NCBI GenBank assembly: GCA_958450365.1
Contig: CAUEEP010000733.1
Coordinates: 1,116,001 to 1,180,000, forward strand
Length of the DNA: 64,000 bases
DNA from: Mesorhabditis belari
Lineage: Eukaryota; Nematoda; Chromadorea; Rhabditida; Rhabditidae
Direction: 5' to 3'
The notes below the pieces were generated by a model. It was not told where the DNA came from. It did not search any database and was given only the letters and a program-made list of their open reading frames with translations. A program made the translations under genes and the position numbers. This document shows positions 1 to 11,384 of this stretch, piece after piece (position 1 is the stretch's first letter; every line of letters begins with the position of its first letter).

Positions 1-1516
1 GCGGTGAACAAGACGGTGCCGATGGTGGCCAAATCACTTTTGGAGGAGTGGATACAGATCATTGTGGAGAGGTTGCATATAAAGATCTCACTCATGCAGC
101 ATATTGGCAATTTACGGTAAAAGCAGACTCAAATCAAATACTGAATGAGTCTCTTTCGTCAGGTGGATCGCGTTCAAATGGGCGATTCATCACATGAGGG
201 ACCGTTTGAAGTGATTTCCGATACGGGCACATCAGCCATCATCGGGCCTCTCGATCTCATGAGCAGCATGCTTCAAAAGATCTCGGCTCAGGTAATCAAA
301 CGCACATTTTCTGGCATATTATGTATTTAAATCAGTCATTCGATTTCTAGAATTTGAAAGGAGCTTTGGTTGCTGATTGTGCCACTAAAATCACTTTCGA
401 TATCACCATCGGAGGAAAGGTTTACGCGATTCGCCCAGAAAACTATCTTCTTGATCTAAAAGTTGATGATAAGTAAGTTATTGGGTTGGTGAATGGAAAG
501 CTGCGGGACTTTGAACTCAAATTTATCCAACATAAAACCATTAATTCATTCCAAATAATTTCCATTATTATTGACGACTTCTGCCCATTTCACAGGCAAT
601 TTGCGGATTCCTCTTTCGTAGTAGGATTTTGCTTTGAATCGAAAAACTTTCAAAGCCAATTTTTGACTGCTTCTTCCGAATCGAAGTGTTCTCCCGCAAG
701 CACATTACTCATGATCCGGATTAAATAGTAATCAAGAGGGGCGAGGTCCGGACTGTTTGGGGAATGCGCCAAAAGTTCCCAAACAAGGCTATTTACTGTA
801 AGAAATGTAAGAAAAGATAGATAGATTATAGACAAATATTATATTATCATTGACGACTTCTGCCCATTTTACAGGCAATTTTCGGGTTCCTCTTTCGTAG
901 TAGGATTTTGGTTTGTGTGTGAGACAAGTGTGAGACCCAAAAATGGAGGACTGGAGATGTCCCAGTTTGAGCACTTTCTTCAAAAGAAACCCATTTTGGT
1001 GTCAATAGAAGAGTTGTAGAGAATCAAAAATTAGGCTTATAGCCAAATTTCCGAAAAGATACACTTAGTAGTTTCGCTTAAAATGCAAGTTTTGTGAAAA
1101 TTCGTAAATTTGGCATTTCTTGAAAACCAGGCTTTGAATCGTTCTGAAAATTTGGATATAAGCTTGATTTTTGATTTTCTACAACTTTTCCATTGACACC
1201 AAAATGGGTTTCTTTTGAAGAAAGTGCTCAAACTGGGACATATGACAATAGCCCGCAGTTTTCAATTCACCAACCCAATAGATAAGCGAATTTGGATATA
1301 AACTCGGATTTTGTCTCAAAGGAACTCAAGATAAACATATTCAATTCCAGATGCGCATTGGCTATTGGTGCTGATTACAGTATGGACTCAGATGGATTGG
1401 CTTTTATATTGGGTGCTCCATTTCTGCGTCAATTCTGCAACATTCATGATATGGGAAACAAGAGAATTGGATTCGCCACGATTCTTGGAAGAGGTCACAT
1501 TTTGCTTTGCTTATAA
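1..1516 (+). CDS. Pepsin-family (A1) aspartic protease, C-terminal part
   Basis: This is the 3-prime part of a secreted or lysosomal aspartyl endopeptidase; the first lobe lies outside the window. Exons are 1-116, 163-291, 351-472 and 1351-1516, all in phase, giving about 176 residues. Visible family features are GGQITFGGVDTDHCGE near the start, then AYWQF joined across intron 1 to a VDRVQMG strand. The second catalytic Asp sits in SDTGTSAIIGP and is intact. A C-terminal ILGAPFLRQFCNIHD and a GNKRIGFA strand close the fold. The last intron is 878 bases because a mariner element sits six bases after its donor; without the element and one TA it would be about 80 bases. The order of motifs matches nematode ASP-type proteases well. 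Whether the gene is active cannot be judged without the first lobe. Confidence 0.85.
481..1278 (-). mobile_element. Degenerate mariner element with terminal inverted repeats
   Basis: The ends are imperfect inverted repeats (TTGGGTTGGTGAAT at the left, ATTCACCAACCCAA at the right), with a TA on both sides as target duplication. On the minus strand a fragment reads SPNSPDLAPLDYYL followed by FDSEEAVKNWL, the DDD-box region of mariner transposases. The rest is deleted or scrambled. It sits in the last intron of the aspartic protease. A related truncated copy lies at 49811-50278. Confidence 0.8.
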
Positions 1517-2124
1517 AACATGTAAACATATTTTTTAGCATCAGCTGGTGGAAAAATGATCCTCAAATGTTACCTTGTGACTCTCATCCTTCAAACTTTA
1601 TTAAATTTTATATTTTGAACTTTTTTTGAGAGCTTCTTTTCTAGACCTTTTTTTTTGTTTTATGACCAATTTGCATTATGAGTTTTAGGATAAAGACTTT
1701 GTTGTTTTTGAAAGAAACTGAAAAATCTGTCTTAACGGTTTTAACAACACTAACCAAAAGGGACAGTTTTTGGGTGAAATGACAAAGCACATCGTGAATT
1801 TAATCATTGTTCATACAGTTTTGTTTAGTTCGTTGCAACCGTAGAATCTACCAAACCATAATCTCAATTTAACAGAAACAATAAATATTTTGTATTGAAA
1901 AAAGCCTACATCAGCTCTCAGCCCAACTTTATTGCTGGATAAGACTTTGAGTTTAAACAAAACCAATCATCAAGTGCTTTCTTTTGCTCTAACTTGACCG
2001 CACTCGGATCTTTTGGTGTTGGCGCGTTCTGTAGTTTTATGAATTTATGATAGTGTTGTTCTATTATGACACTAACACTGAGCAGGTATGGATGGAAGAG
2101 ACACGTGCTGGTTTTCGGCCGACC
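1517..2124. other. Intergenic, no gene seen
   Basis: AT-rich sequence between the protease stop and a minisatellite. No splice-bounded coding exon was found on either strand. A minus-strand frame running from the minisatellite to 1918 has no recognisable content. Confidence 0.5.
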
Positions 2125-2244
2125 GTCTGGCCGATCGTCTGGCCAATCGTCTGGCCAATCGTCTGGCCAATCGTCTGGCCAATCGTCTGGCCAATCGTCT
2201 GGCCAATCGTCTGGCCAATCGTCTGGCCAATCGTCTGGCCAATC
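2125..2244. repeat. 12-bp minisatellite, 10 copies
   Basis: Ten head-to-tail copies of GTCTGGCCAATC, the first with one change (GTCTGGCCGATC). Because 12 is a multiple of 3 and the unit has no stop, several frames on both strands stay open. These are not evidence of a gene. Confidence 0.95.
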
Positions 2245-3583
2245 ATCAAACACCTAGAGCTTTTCGACCAAATCCTTCAGGTTTTCAGTTAGAAAATATT
2301 GAAATCAAATAAAAATAATTACAAATGCAAACAGACTTGTCTGGTTATCATTTTCCTCTTCATTCAATCTTGAAAAGGTTGTTTCTAGGCCATTGTCCAG
2401 CGTTTGAGGAAGAACACCCATCTGTAGCTTTTATCTTAGCATCAAGAGATGTTTTTGGGCATCTTTTTTTTGAAATTCACTCATTTTAGGCCAACATTAT
2501 ACTCAAATATCAGCCATAAATATGAAAGTTGAGATTCGGTCAATTGTTTTAAGCTTTCTTTTTACATTCTAAATAGGTGGATAGCGGTTAGGGTAATTTA
2601 AAAATATAACATTAGTCAAATCGAATAGCGCACCTGCTGGGAAACTCTAATCTCTCTTCATCCCTTTTTCTCTTGCTCAGTTTTAGCCCTTACTTATCGA
2701 TTTTTAGTATATGTTTGGGTTTTGTTAAAATCCTCAACTGTAATTTAGTGTGCACAGCTTTTTGTGCGTTTTGAACGTTTGGTGAAGGAGCGGTAACGCT
2801 TGAAGCAACAGCTCCTCTCACGGTCAGATGTTTTCCATCGTGTATGAGCATTGTGCACAGTGACTGGAGCTCTAACCTCTCCATAATGCGCCAAATTTTT
2901 TTTCCGTTATGTATGTAAATTGCATGTAAATTTTGTGCAATTTTGCATGTAAAATATGTGCTTTCTAGGCAGAAAATAAACAATTAAGAGAACAAAGAAG
3001 CAAAGTTTTCAATTATTTGTATGTATCAATTTTTTTCAATGACGCTTTTCAATAGTTCTAACATTGATTAAATGCAAAAACACATCATTAATGAAGTTCA
3101 GCGGAATAAACTGCTATTCCATTCATTTCTAGTTCATTTGAATTTTACACCAAAGATCCACGCAAGCACTTCATTATGCTCTTTCGACTCTTAGCTCTCC
3201 TTAAAGAATTCCCAATGTAACCATAGCTGCACTTTGTCTTTAAACTTAGTCTTCTTCTCTCATTGCGTTTCAAACTTCATTCTCCACTTTTATCGCTTAA
3301 TCTTATTACTAAAACAAAGATCTCCTCTACTGATATAGTTGGTAATTTTTCCAGTTAAAGAAACGTTTTCTCACGTTCTTTCCATATGTGATTAGTATCG
3401 GAATGTGTAGTTTTATTGAAATTTCATGTATTTGACTTGGTTAGCATAGTTATAGCCCATAAAATGATTTTATAACCATTTAAAACAATCAACAGCTCAT
3501 TTATTGTTGGCTTAACTCTTTTCTTATCAAGCATATACTTATCGAATTTTTAAGTGAAATATATTATTTCCTTATTTCAGATC
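2245..3583. other. Intergenic and upstream region of the EF-hand gene
   Basis: No supported gene. A 97-codon minus-strand frame at 2690-2983 has no recognisable motif or splice context. The last part contains the acceptor TTATTTCAG at 3572-3580, just before the EF-hand start codon. Confidence 0.5.
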
Positions 3584-3814
3584 ATGTCAGCTCCACTGGC
3601 TGAAAGTGAAATTGAAACTCTACGCGAAGTATTTCAACGTTTGGACAAAGATGGAAATGGGTATCTCTCGAGAGATGAGCTCCTTAAAACAACCGACGAT
3701 TTGTTTGGGACAAAAATGACAGGAGAAGGGATTGAAATGACTCTGGACAAAGTTGACACAAATGGTGATGGGAAATTGAACTATGAGGAGTTTTTGAAGA
3801 TGATCTCATGTTGA
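3584..3814 (+). CDS. Small two-EF-hand calcium-binding protein
   Basis: A single exon encodes 76 residues. Two canonical EF-hand loops are present: DKDGNGYLSRDE near residues 21-32 and DTNGDGKLNYEE near residues 58-69, each with acidic residues at loop positions 1, 3, 5 and 12. The protein is one calmodulin-like lobe and probably a cytosolic calcium sensor. The ATG at 3584 was chosen because TTATTTCAG ends three bases upstream. That is a nematode trans-splice acceptor or the end of a 5-prime UTR intron. The in-frame ATG 30 bases earlier lies inside that presumed intron. Targets are unknown. Confidence 0.85.
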   Translation: MSAPLAESEIETLREVFQRLDKDGNGYLSRDELLKTTDDLFGTKMTGEGIEMTLDKVDTNGDGKLNYEEFLKMISC

Positions 3815-4285
3815 TTCATTTTTATTTATCTAATTTAGTAAAACATGTAGTTTAAAATTTGTAAGTACAGCTGAAACTAGAGTTACAATCAAAAGTTGAC
3901 TCTTCCAAATAGCTTTTGATTTTAAAAATTTTATTTTTTTGTTTTACTTTCGTATTTTCTTTTTATCTGTTTTTTTTTCAGAGACATTGATCAGTGTCTC
4001 CCAATTGACTCCAATCATGTCCGCATGTTGCTCTATTCATAACTTGTATTGCTATATAAAACGTCAGTCAGTGATCTTTATCTGCACGTAGAATTGATTG
4101 ACTATAGCCATGTTTTTCCAAGTTTCTCAATATTGAATGAGAACAAGGTTTTGTTTTTGATCTGCGGATCTAAAAACTTGAAGAATACACAAAAATGATA
4201 CCTTGAGTCATCGCAAATGTCGATTTCTTAAAGTTTTTCTAAAAATGTTCTTAATTTTAATGATTAAGCACATTTTTCGAAATTG

Positions 4286-4972
4286 TCATCATCATCACGG
4301 AAAGAAAGAGAAATTGTGAATTGAATGTGAATAAATAAGTTGATAGACAAGTTGGCAACAAGGCTCAGATACACTGTATCACTGTATTTGATCAGTAGTC
4401 AAATACAGTGGGCTTTATTAGTCTACTACCGCTGTGTTTAGGATTATCGTAATCCATTTAGGACCACCGTAATTGAGTATGTCAGAACATAAAACAACCA
4501 GGTAGCTTTCCCCTAACAATAAGTGCACACTATAGAAAACGTTGTTATATCACGGATCGTCTTTACCACTATCGATTGAGTTGATTGGTTGAATTGACTT
4601 TTGGTATTGGAATAGCAAAAATTTTTAAATAGCAGCTTTTTAATGGAGTTTTCTGTGAATAGTTTTTGTTAGTTTGATTAACATTGATTATATTTGTCAT
4701 TCTTTCACTATTGCCATCAAATAATATGTTTGATTAAAGCAGAATGCCGTGTTGTGGAGATTCGAGTAACGGAAAAGCGTAGACTCCAGATTCTTGATTG
4801 CCTGCAAAATATCATGAATATCATGAATAAGTAAGATTAATAAAGCTCACTGTATATGACTACTGACCAAATACAGTGATACAGTGTATCTGAGCCTTGT
4901 TTCCAACTTGTCTATCAACTTATTCATTCACATTCAATTCACAATTTCTCTTTCTTTCCGTGATGATGATGG
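4286..4972. repeat. Inverted repeat with about 120-bp arms
   Basis: The arm at about 4286-4410 is closely matched in reverse complement at about 4848-4972. Shared landmarks are ACGGAAAGAAAGAGAAATTG and GATACACTGTATC. No transposase is visible, so it looks like a foldback element or MITE. The right arm also forms the start of the tandem duplication 4902-6036. Confidence 0.7.
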
Positions 4973-6036
4973 GGCGATGAGAGCTAAAGTTAATTGGTAA
5001 GAGGCAATCTTGATAGTTTTCAAGTATCCCATCTTACTACAGTATTCTGAAATGTAGAAATGGTCAAGGTACTGGTCAATTCTAAAGATTTATCTTCGAC
5101 TTTTGACTTTATGATAACAAAACGATTCGTTAAATCGGATTACCTGCTAGAAAACATAAAATCGTAATTTTTTCTACACACATATCGAGATAAAAAACCA
5201 AAATAAGGAAAATGACAAGAAAAGACTGTGAAAATGAGGACTTATCGAGAAGGATTCACGCTGTATTTGTCTTTTCTATAACGAACTGCTTTGTTATCAA
5301 AGGTTGAGAAAAAGACAAAGCACTAATGTCTAAACAGAAACGAAATCTTTGAACGTTTCTGTTTTCTGAAAGTTTTCGATTTTGAAATCGGTTTTGTTTC
5401 CAAACTTGTCTATCAACTTATTCATTCACATTCAATTCACAATTTCTCTTTCTTTCCGTGATGATGATGGGGCGATGAGAGCTAAAGTTAATTGGTAAGA
5501 GGCAATCTTGATAGTTTTCAAGTATCCCATCTTACTACAGTATTCTGAAATGTAGAAATGGTCAAGGTACTGGTCAATTCTAAAAATTTATCTTCGACTT
5601 TTGACTTTATGGTAACAAAACGATTCGTTAAATCGGATTACCTGCTAGAAAACATAAAATCGTTAGTTTTTCTACATATTGGGTTGATGGAAAAGTTCTT
5701 TCCGATTTTTTGGGAGAGTACCTTAAATTTGTCCAATTTTGACGTTTTATAGCTCATCCTAAAGCTGATTTCAAGACGGATCGGAAAGGACTTTTCCATC
5801 AACCCAATACAGATTGACAAAAACCCAAAATAAGGAAAATGACAAGAAAAGACTGTGAAAATGAGAACTTATCGAGAAGGATTCACACTGTATTTGTCTT
5901 TTCCATGACGAACTGCTTTGTTATCAAAGGTTGAGAAAACTTTCTGAAAAATACAAAGCACTAATGTCTAAATAGAAACGAAATCTTTGAACGTTTCTGT
6001 TTTTTGAAAGTTTTCGATTTTGAAATCGGTTTTGAG
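4902..6036 (+). repeat. Tandem duplication, about 500 bp unit
   Basis: The segment 4902-5396 is repeated at 5397-6036 with few base changes. The second copy is longer because a 129-bp MITE has inserted in it. No gene is seen in either copy. Confidence 0.85.
5679..5807. mobile_element. 129-bp MITE with mariner-like ends
   Basis: The ends are TTGGGTTGATGGAAAAGT and its reverse complement, with TA on both sides. It is absent from the corresponding place in the upstream duplicate copy, so the insertion is later than the duplication. Confidence 0.85.
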
Positions 6037-7044
6037 TTTGTGACAAAATTGGAGATAACTTTGGAATTACTTGTATAATAATCGGATTCAAGAGTTGAAG
6101 TTGTCGACTTTTTGATTGAGCTCTTTTGTCATTCTTCTCAACATCCTGAAACAAAAATTTGTACAAAATCTTTTCCAAACTTATCGTATTTTTTTATCAA
6201 AAGTAAAGTCGATTCCCTGGAAAATCATTAAAGAAAACGATGTTAATAAAGTTTCACTCAATTACTATTTCAATCAAAAACACATAGGAAATAGTTGAGA
6301 AGGTCTTCTAAAAATGGAAAAATAAATAAGGGTTATCAGCTTAATAGCTGGCACAATACTCAACAATAGTTTTAAAGTTTTTTTAGGTTTTAATCCTTCT
6401 AAGATCAATTAAGCTTCTTTTAGCCACAACAAACTCGATCGAATCATCGCTAAAGTGAGAATTTAGAAGCTTTCTATGACCGCAGAAGCTTTAAAAGGTA
6501 TGATCGAATGACAAAAGCGAGCAAGAGTTTCAGAAAAGAAAACATTTCTGCATGTGTTCAAAACCAATCCCAAACTGTGTTTTGTAATGGTTTCAAAAAG
6601 AGAATTTACTGATCATAAAATTCATATGTTTATTGGGATATTTGCTCAGTTGTCTAGCTATTTTTGTTCAAAAATCGTATTTTTGCTGAAATGTCACAGA
6701 AGTTTATTGAATAATCACTCTTTAAATATCGAGATAAAAGCGATGAACATAATAAGCGAAAAGATTCTCGTGTGAAAATCGCATGTCGAATTGCAATAGT
6801 TTTTATTGTTGCACATGCATACAGTGGAAAACTGTAATGAGGGAAAAGAATTTAAGCAAATGTGCAAAAAACAACCTTGGAATAACCGGTGGAGACTTTC
6901 TCGACTACGCCATTCAAGCATTTTCCAATGTTTTTTGATGTCTTAAAGTTGAATTTTTAAGAACATCTTTCGAAATTGAGCTAAGATATTGTTTAATAGA
7001 TAGAAGATATTAGGTTGAGGAAATGGAAATATATTTAATAGATA
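6037..7044. other. Intergenic, no gene seen
   Basis: AT-rich sequence between the tandem duplication and a mariner element. Short open frames of 60-84 codons exist on both strands without splice context or recognisable motifs. Confidence 0.5.
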
Positions 7045-7914
7045 TTAGGTTGAGGAAAAAGTAAAGTCGGTTTTGAATTCCCGTTGTTGGCAATTTTCCA
7101 GTTCTTTGCTTATGCGATTGTTTTAAAATAGATTTCAGCTAGACACTCTGTACCTTCATATTATATTTGACTTTTACAAATTTAACAATATTTTCAGGTA
7201 CAAAATGCAAGACGAAAAGTTTTGACTTCGAGCCGCTTTGTGGTATGATTTTAAACAGGGAAAATCCGCGGCTGAATCGCATCGGACAATCATTGAACTT
7301 TTGGGGAAGACATCATTAGCGAAAGACAATGCCAAGTATGGTTTCAGCGGTTAAAAGATGGAAATGAAAGTCTCCAAGACGAAGAACGGTCTGGACGACC
7401 CCAAGAGATTTCAGATGAGGATTTGCTTGATGCCATTGAACTCAATCCAACCCTTACCACTCGAAACTGTCACCGCTGATCTTTATTCGAAAAAGTTGAT
7501 GAGAGTTAACGAGACTTTAAAGAAATTGGGCGTTGAAACATCAGAATTGCTATTTTTGCATGGTAATGCAAAACCTCACACTGCAAAAATCACTCACCAA
7601 AAAATCGACGAGCTTGGTTGGAAACTTCTGTGCCACGCACCTTACCCCATCAGATTATTTTTTGTTTCGGTCGTCGAAGAGTTTTCTTATGGGAGAAAAG
7701 TTCGAGAATCATGCACAGATCAAAAAAAAAAAACAGTCGACACTTATTTTGGCTCGAAAACTCCTCATTTTTTTTGAGGATGGGATCAGGGACTTGCAAC
7801 AAAGATGGGAACAAGTCATCAATAATAATGGAGATACTCTCATTGATTGTTGCTTTGTTTTTAGCAATAAACAGTTTTGTGACAAAAACCGACATGACTT
7901 TTTCCTCAACTTAA
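7045..7914 (+). mobile_element. Degenerate mariner element, plus orientation
   Basis: Terminal repeats TTAGGTTGAGGAAAAAGT and its near reverse complement are flanked by TA. Inside, pieces of a mariner transposase are readable in different frames: an N-terminal LWYDFKQGKSAAESHRTI helix region, a HGNAKPHTA segment carrying the usual second Asp position as Asn, and SDYFLFRS plus a C-terminal WEQVINNNGD. Stops and frameshifts separate them, so it cannot encode an active enzyme. Confidence 0.85.
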
Positions 7915-7916
7915 TA

Positions 7917-8181
7917 AATCGTGATAAGATACGATTTCTTCTTCTTTTCTAGACAAGATTACGGTCGTTTTCAAAAGTTAGACACGTTTTAGAGTTTGTT
8001 TGGGTGTTGTCTGCTTGTGAGTTTGCTTCGATTTCTCATTTTCAAGTGCTTAAGGCTCTAATTTGAAAGATGGGAACAAGTCATCAATAATAATGGAGAA
8101 TATCTCATTGATTGTTGCTTTGTTTTTAGCAATAAACAGTTTTGTGACAAAAACCGACATTACTTTTTCCTCAACCTAATA
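7917..8181. repeat. Dispersed repeat plus solo mariner end
   Basis: The stretch 7917-8063 is closely related to 46240-46394 elsewhere in the window. It is followed at 8067-8181 by a second copy of the last 115 bases of the preceding mariner, including its terminal repeat. So the dispersed repeat lies between two copies of the same mariner 3-prime end. Confidence 0.7.
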
Positions 8182-8568
8182 TTTTATTCATAAATAGTCG
8201 ACTAAACTTTTCACTAACAATTCGAAGAAACTCACACTCGCTGCTCCACAACTCTTCACCCAGACGTGATATTTGTAAACACTACCGGAATAGTTAATTT
8301 CGTAGGTAACTAGAAAATAGATTTATACTTTATTTTAAGGTGAGCTTACTTATTCAGTTCAACTTATTCAAACATATAATAAATGAAAAAAAACAAAAAC
8401 GAACCAACGCTTTTTTGACACAAAATCCCTCGACACGAGTCGGCACTTGATTTCGACTCACAATTCCCCACTTTTGAGCCTAGACAATTTAGGTTCTCGC
8501 TTTAATTCTTTAGGTAGTATTTTTAATTTATTGAATTTTCCTTTAACCTTCGCTTATATTAAAGTATT

Positions 8569-9570
8569 TCATGGCTTTTTGAAGAGCCGGTGAAAGGATT
8601 GAATCTCCTCCCGAACATACGTGGCAGAATCTCTGGGTACCTGGAAATGAAAATGATCAGCGTTAATTACATTTAATTTGACTGACTCAAGCTTTTTTTT
8701 ATCATGATATTAGTGAATAAAATTGAAGAAATGCAATTAATCAAACGCTTACCACTTGTGAGGGCATTGTTGCTGGACGAGCTCTTTCCCACTGGAACCT
8801 CGAGACCCATACGAGCGGAGGAAACCGAAGAAAATCCTTAACGATATTGAAAACTACTAAAAAAGTCACCGACAGTAAACTGGATTAAAAATATTCCGTA
8901 GGATTAGGCTATCCAGAAAGTTTTTTCGTTTTTTTCGTACTTTCGTTGAAAAATAACAAATTTACCAATTAACCTATGGTTTTCTCTAAATAAAAAGTGT
9001 TTATTGTTCAATTTCCCATCTTTTTAAGTCAATTTGGATTCACTTTCTGGCAAAAAGCGCAACTGGAAACGTGGTTTTTGTAAAAACCTATAAAAATCTC
9101 TACGAAGAAATTGGCTGAATGAATTTCTCTGAAAGTTTGGCTATATAACTAACTTTTTGTTCTTTTATCTATTGACACCACGATAGATTTCTTTAGCTCT
9201 AGCGATAGATTTCTTAGACTAGATAGTACGCGATAGACTCTTTAGCGATAGATTTCTTTAGTTCCTGAACCACATCATCGACTACCCGACTTGATGTCCC
9301 AAAAAAAAAATCCAGACATAAGACATTTTAAACTCGTTTTAATGTTATTTTGCAGAAAACTAATTGGTAATTTGTTGGTTTTAAACGGAAGTACGAAAAG
9401 CAAAGACTTTGCAAAAAGAAAAACCGGTTTAACAATCGAAACGACTATTTTCATGTTGTTACTTAGGCCACCTTCATAGAATACTCAAAATTTACAAATC
9501 TTTATTCGTGAACTTCAGTAATGCACTCACCTAATGTTGAAACAAAAACTAATATAAGGATTGTTCTCAT
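8569..9570 (-). CDS. Small secreted or membrane-anchored protein, unknown family
   Basis: Predicted exons on the minus strand are 9531-9570, 8753-8856 and 8569-8640. All join in phase to give 71 residues. Exon 1 encodes MRTILILVFVSTL, a signal-peptide-like start ending at a consensus GTGAGT donor. The following exons have TTTTTTAG and TTTCCAG acceptors. An AATAAA lies about 40 bases after the stop. The product ends REEIQSFHRLFKKP and matches no family I know. Intron 1 is 674 bases because a mariner-type MITE occupies it. A further minus-strand open stretch at 8190-8313, after a TTTTCTAG, could be an extra exon of a neighbouring gene. Confidence 0.45.
8904..9410. mobile_element. Non-autonomous mariner-type element, copy 1
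   Basis: It begins TTAGGCTATCCAGAAAGTTT and has the same internal landmarks as copies at 29483-30003 and 46797-47298, including TTTATCTATTGACACCA and a region with GTACGAAAAG near the end. No transposase frame. The right end has diverged, so that limit is approximate. It lies within intron 1 of the small minus-strand gene. Confidence 0.7.
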
Positions 9571-10029
9571 AATAGCTTCAGCAAAATTGAAAACCCGTCA
9601 TGTTTTTGGAATCGTAAAAGTGGATGGGTGATTTAATTTTCAGTTGTTCCCCGTTTTTCGTCCTTTTCTCCCAAAAGGGTTCCCTAGTTTCCGTGACGCA
9701 ATTTTTGTTCTTCAAAAATCTTCCTTTGTTACATTTCCTACAGAGATCTGTAATCCCTACACTCTTCACTCTTTCCTCGGGCGACATTCGGAAAGAAAAT
9801 GGGCACTATGAACGAAAGAAAAGAAAAGAAAAGATTAGGCATTAATGCAGTTAACCAAAGGCCTTTTCAAACATTTTCAATTTTAAGACCAAAGGCGCAT
9901 TTCTAGAATTTAGATACTCGTAAGTATGCCAAACCCATTTGAAGTTTGCTTTTTTAAACCAGATACCCATTTTTACACTCACTCATAGATGGCCACATCC
10001 GGGAAAGGCTGCCACATTTGAACGACATC

Positions 10030-10193
10030 CTATCGTGGTGGTGTAACGTAGCCTTCATCTGGATAAAGAGTTGTTGGCATTGTTGGCGCTTGCGCCACGT
10101 ACTAACAATCACTAAAACACTTTCTTTCCATTAAACCTTTACAAATAACTCCAGGAAAGTGTTCGTATCAAATTCAAGTTCAAGTTGCTCCAT
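10030..10193 (-). pseudogene. Possible short gene interrupted by TAG
   Basis: A minus-strand ATG at 10191-10193 opens MEQLELEFDTNTFLELF (exon 10143-10193). A 41-base intron follows, then an exon reading YVAQAPTMPTTLYPDEGY and TPPR before a TAG at 10030-10032. The same frame stays open after the TAG (DVVQMWQPFPDVAIYE) to a GTGAGT donor. It is either a 40-residue peptide or a broken gene. The composition looks coding, but no family is recognised. Confidence 0.3.
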
Positions 10194-11384
10194 TTTGACC
10201 GAAATTTGCCCTAATAAGGGAAAGCTTTGATAAATGGTGCATTTTCAAGACGTCGACCACTGAACGACACTTAGACACAGTCTCACAAGAAATTACAAAG
10301 CTCAAAGTATATTTCACACATTGATGCTTGCATTATCGGTTTTAAAGAGTGATAAGCAAACTTGCGTCTTATCTAGATGGAAATTCACATGTTGTCGTTG
10401 TACTTTATACAGCCAGGTAGGCAAATGTTAAGTATTACTTTCAAATTATGATATTTAGTCTATAAAATCTCATCAATTGACTATAAACATCAAAGAAAAA
10501 CGATTGTCGCTCATCGGAAAGGTTGGGTTTTAAGCAAAAAAAGCTTCATAACATAGAAATTGTTCTTTGCGAGTAAAGTGTTTTCAAAAAAATGGGCAAA
10601 TGTTGAAAACTATCGTAGGTTTCCCTTCAGATCTCGTCGAATTTAATGAATTTTAATCCTATTTCATTGGAGTCATTGTTTGTTTCCTCATCAAATGAAT
10701 TTATAAATATCTAACAATAAGTTTGGGGTGCGACCCGCTTTAACCTTATCATCGAGGATGATTTTGCTTCAGAATAGCCGAATTGCACAAAGAAGGTTAA
10801 ATGGGTTTCCCCAAAGCGCTTACAACATAACAAGAACGCGCAGCATCCAACACAAGATTAATACTCGTGGGTGGCGACACAAATGTTAGTAAGCTCTCTC
10901 TACAATGTTAAACCAGTTATCAAAACAGGATTTAAAACCTGAAGGGTAGCAGAAAGTAAGTTGAATTTATAATTTTACTGTTTATTAGTACAAAACCAAA
11001 ATGCAAGAATACCCGTTACAAAAACAGCATGCGCATCAAAATAAACAACCAAGTCCCCCCCGAGGGAAGGCAAAAGCAACCCGCAGACCAAAAAAACAAT
11101 TTCGGGAAGGGAGAAAAGGGCGAAAAATGCGACGCGAATAATTGCAAAATAGCAACGCAAATAGGAAGGAAACGGACGCGACCAATACGTAAATTGGATA
11201 AAAACTGAAAGAAAGATTAACAATTTTTCCAAGTTATCCACCTTTTAGAAAAGCATTTCATATTCATAAATGACAACGTTTCATTTTTATTTTTCTTCAG
11301 ATGGAATTGACGTGAGCTCTTTGTCAATCTATGATAGCCTGGCTCCGTTCGAGTAATCGAAAACCGACTCACCAATCAGCAATA
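10194..11384. other. Intergenic, one unexplained hydrophobic frame
   Basis: No supported gene. A minus-strand ATG frame at 10975-11241 would give 88 residues with several hydrophobic segments. The plus strand there is unusually rich in G and A, so the hydrophobic reading may only reflect that composition. No splice sites or relatives were seen. Confidence 0.4.

Noticed and set aside
1918..2312. Open frames with DDWP, QSSG or ANRL repeats
   Set aside because: All arise from the 12-bp minisatellite at 2125-2244, open on both strands.
7358..7952. Several 98-139 codon frames as independent genes
   Set aside because: They are overlapping frames of a frameshifted mariner transposase.
10975..11241. 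88-residue hydrophobic minus-strand protein
   Set aside because: No splice or start context and no recognisable family. The plus strand is purine-rich there, which by itself yields hydrophobic codons on the other strand.
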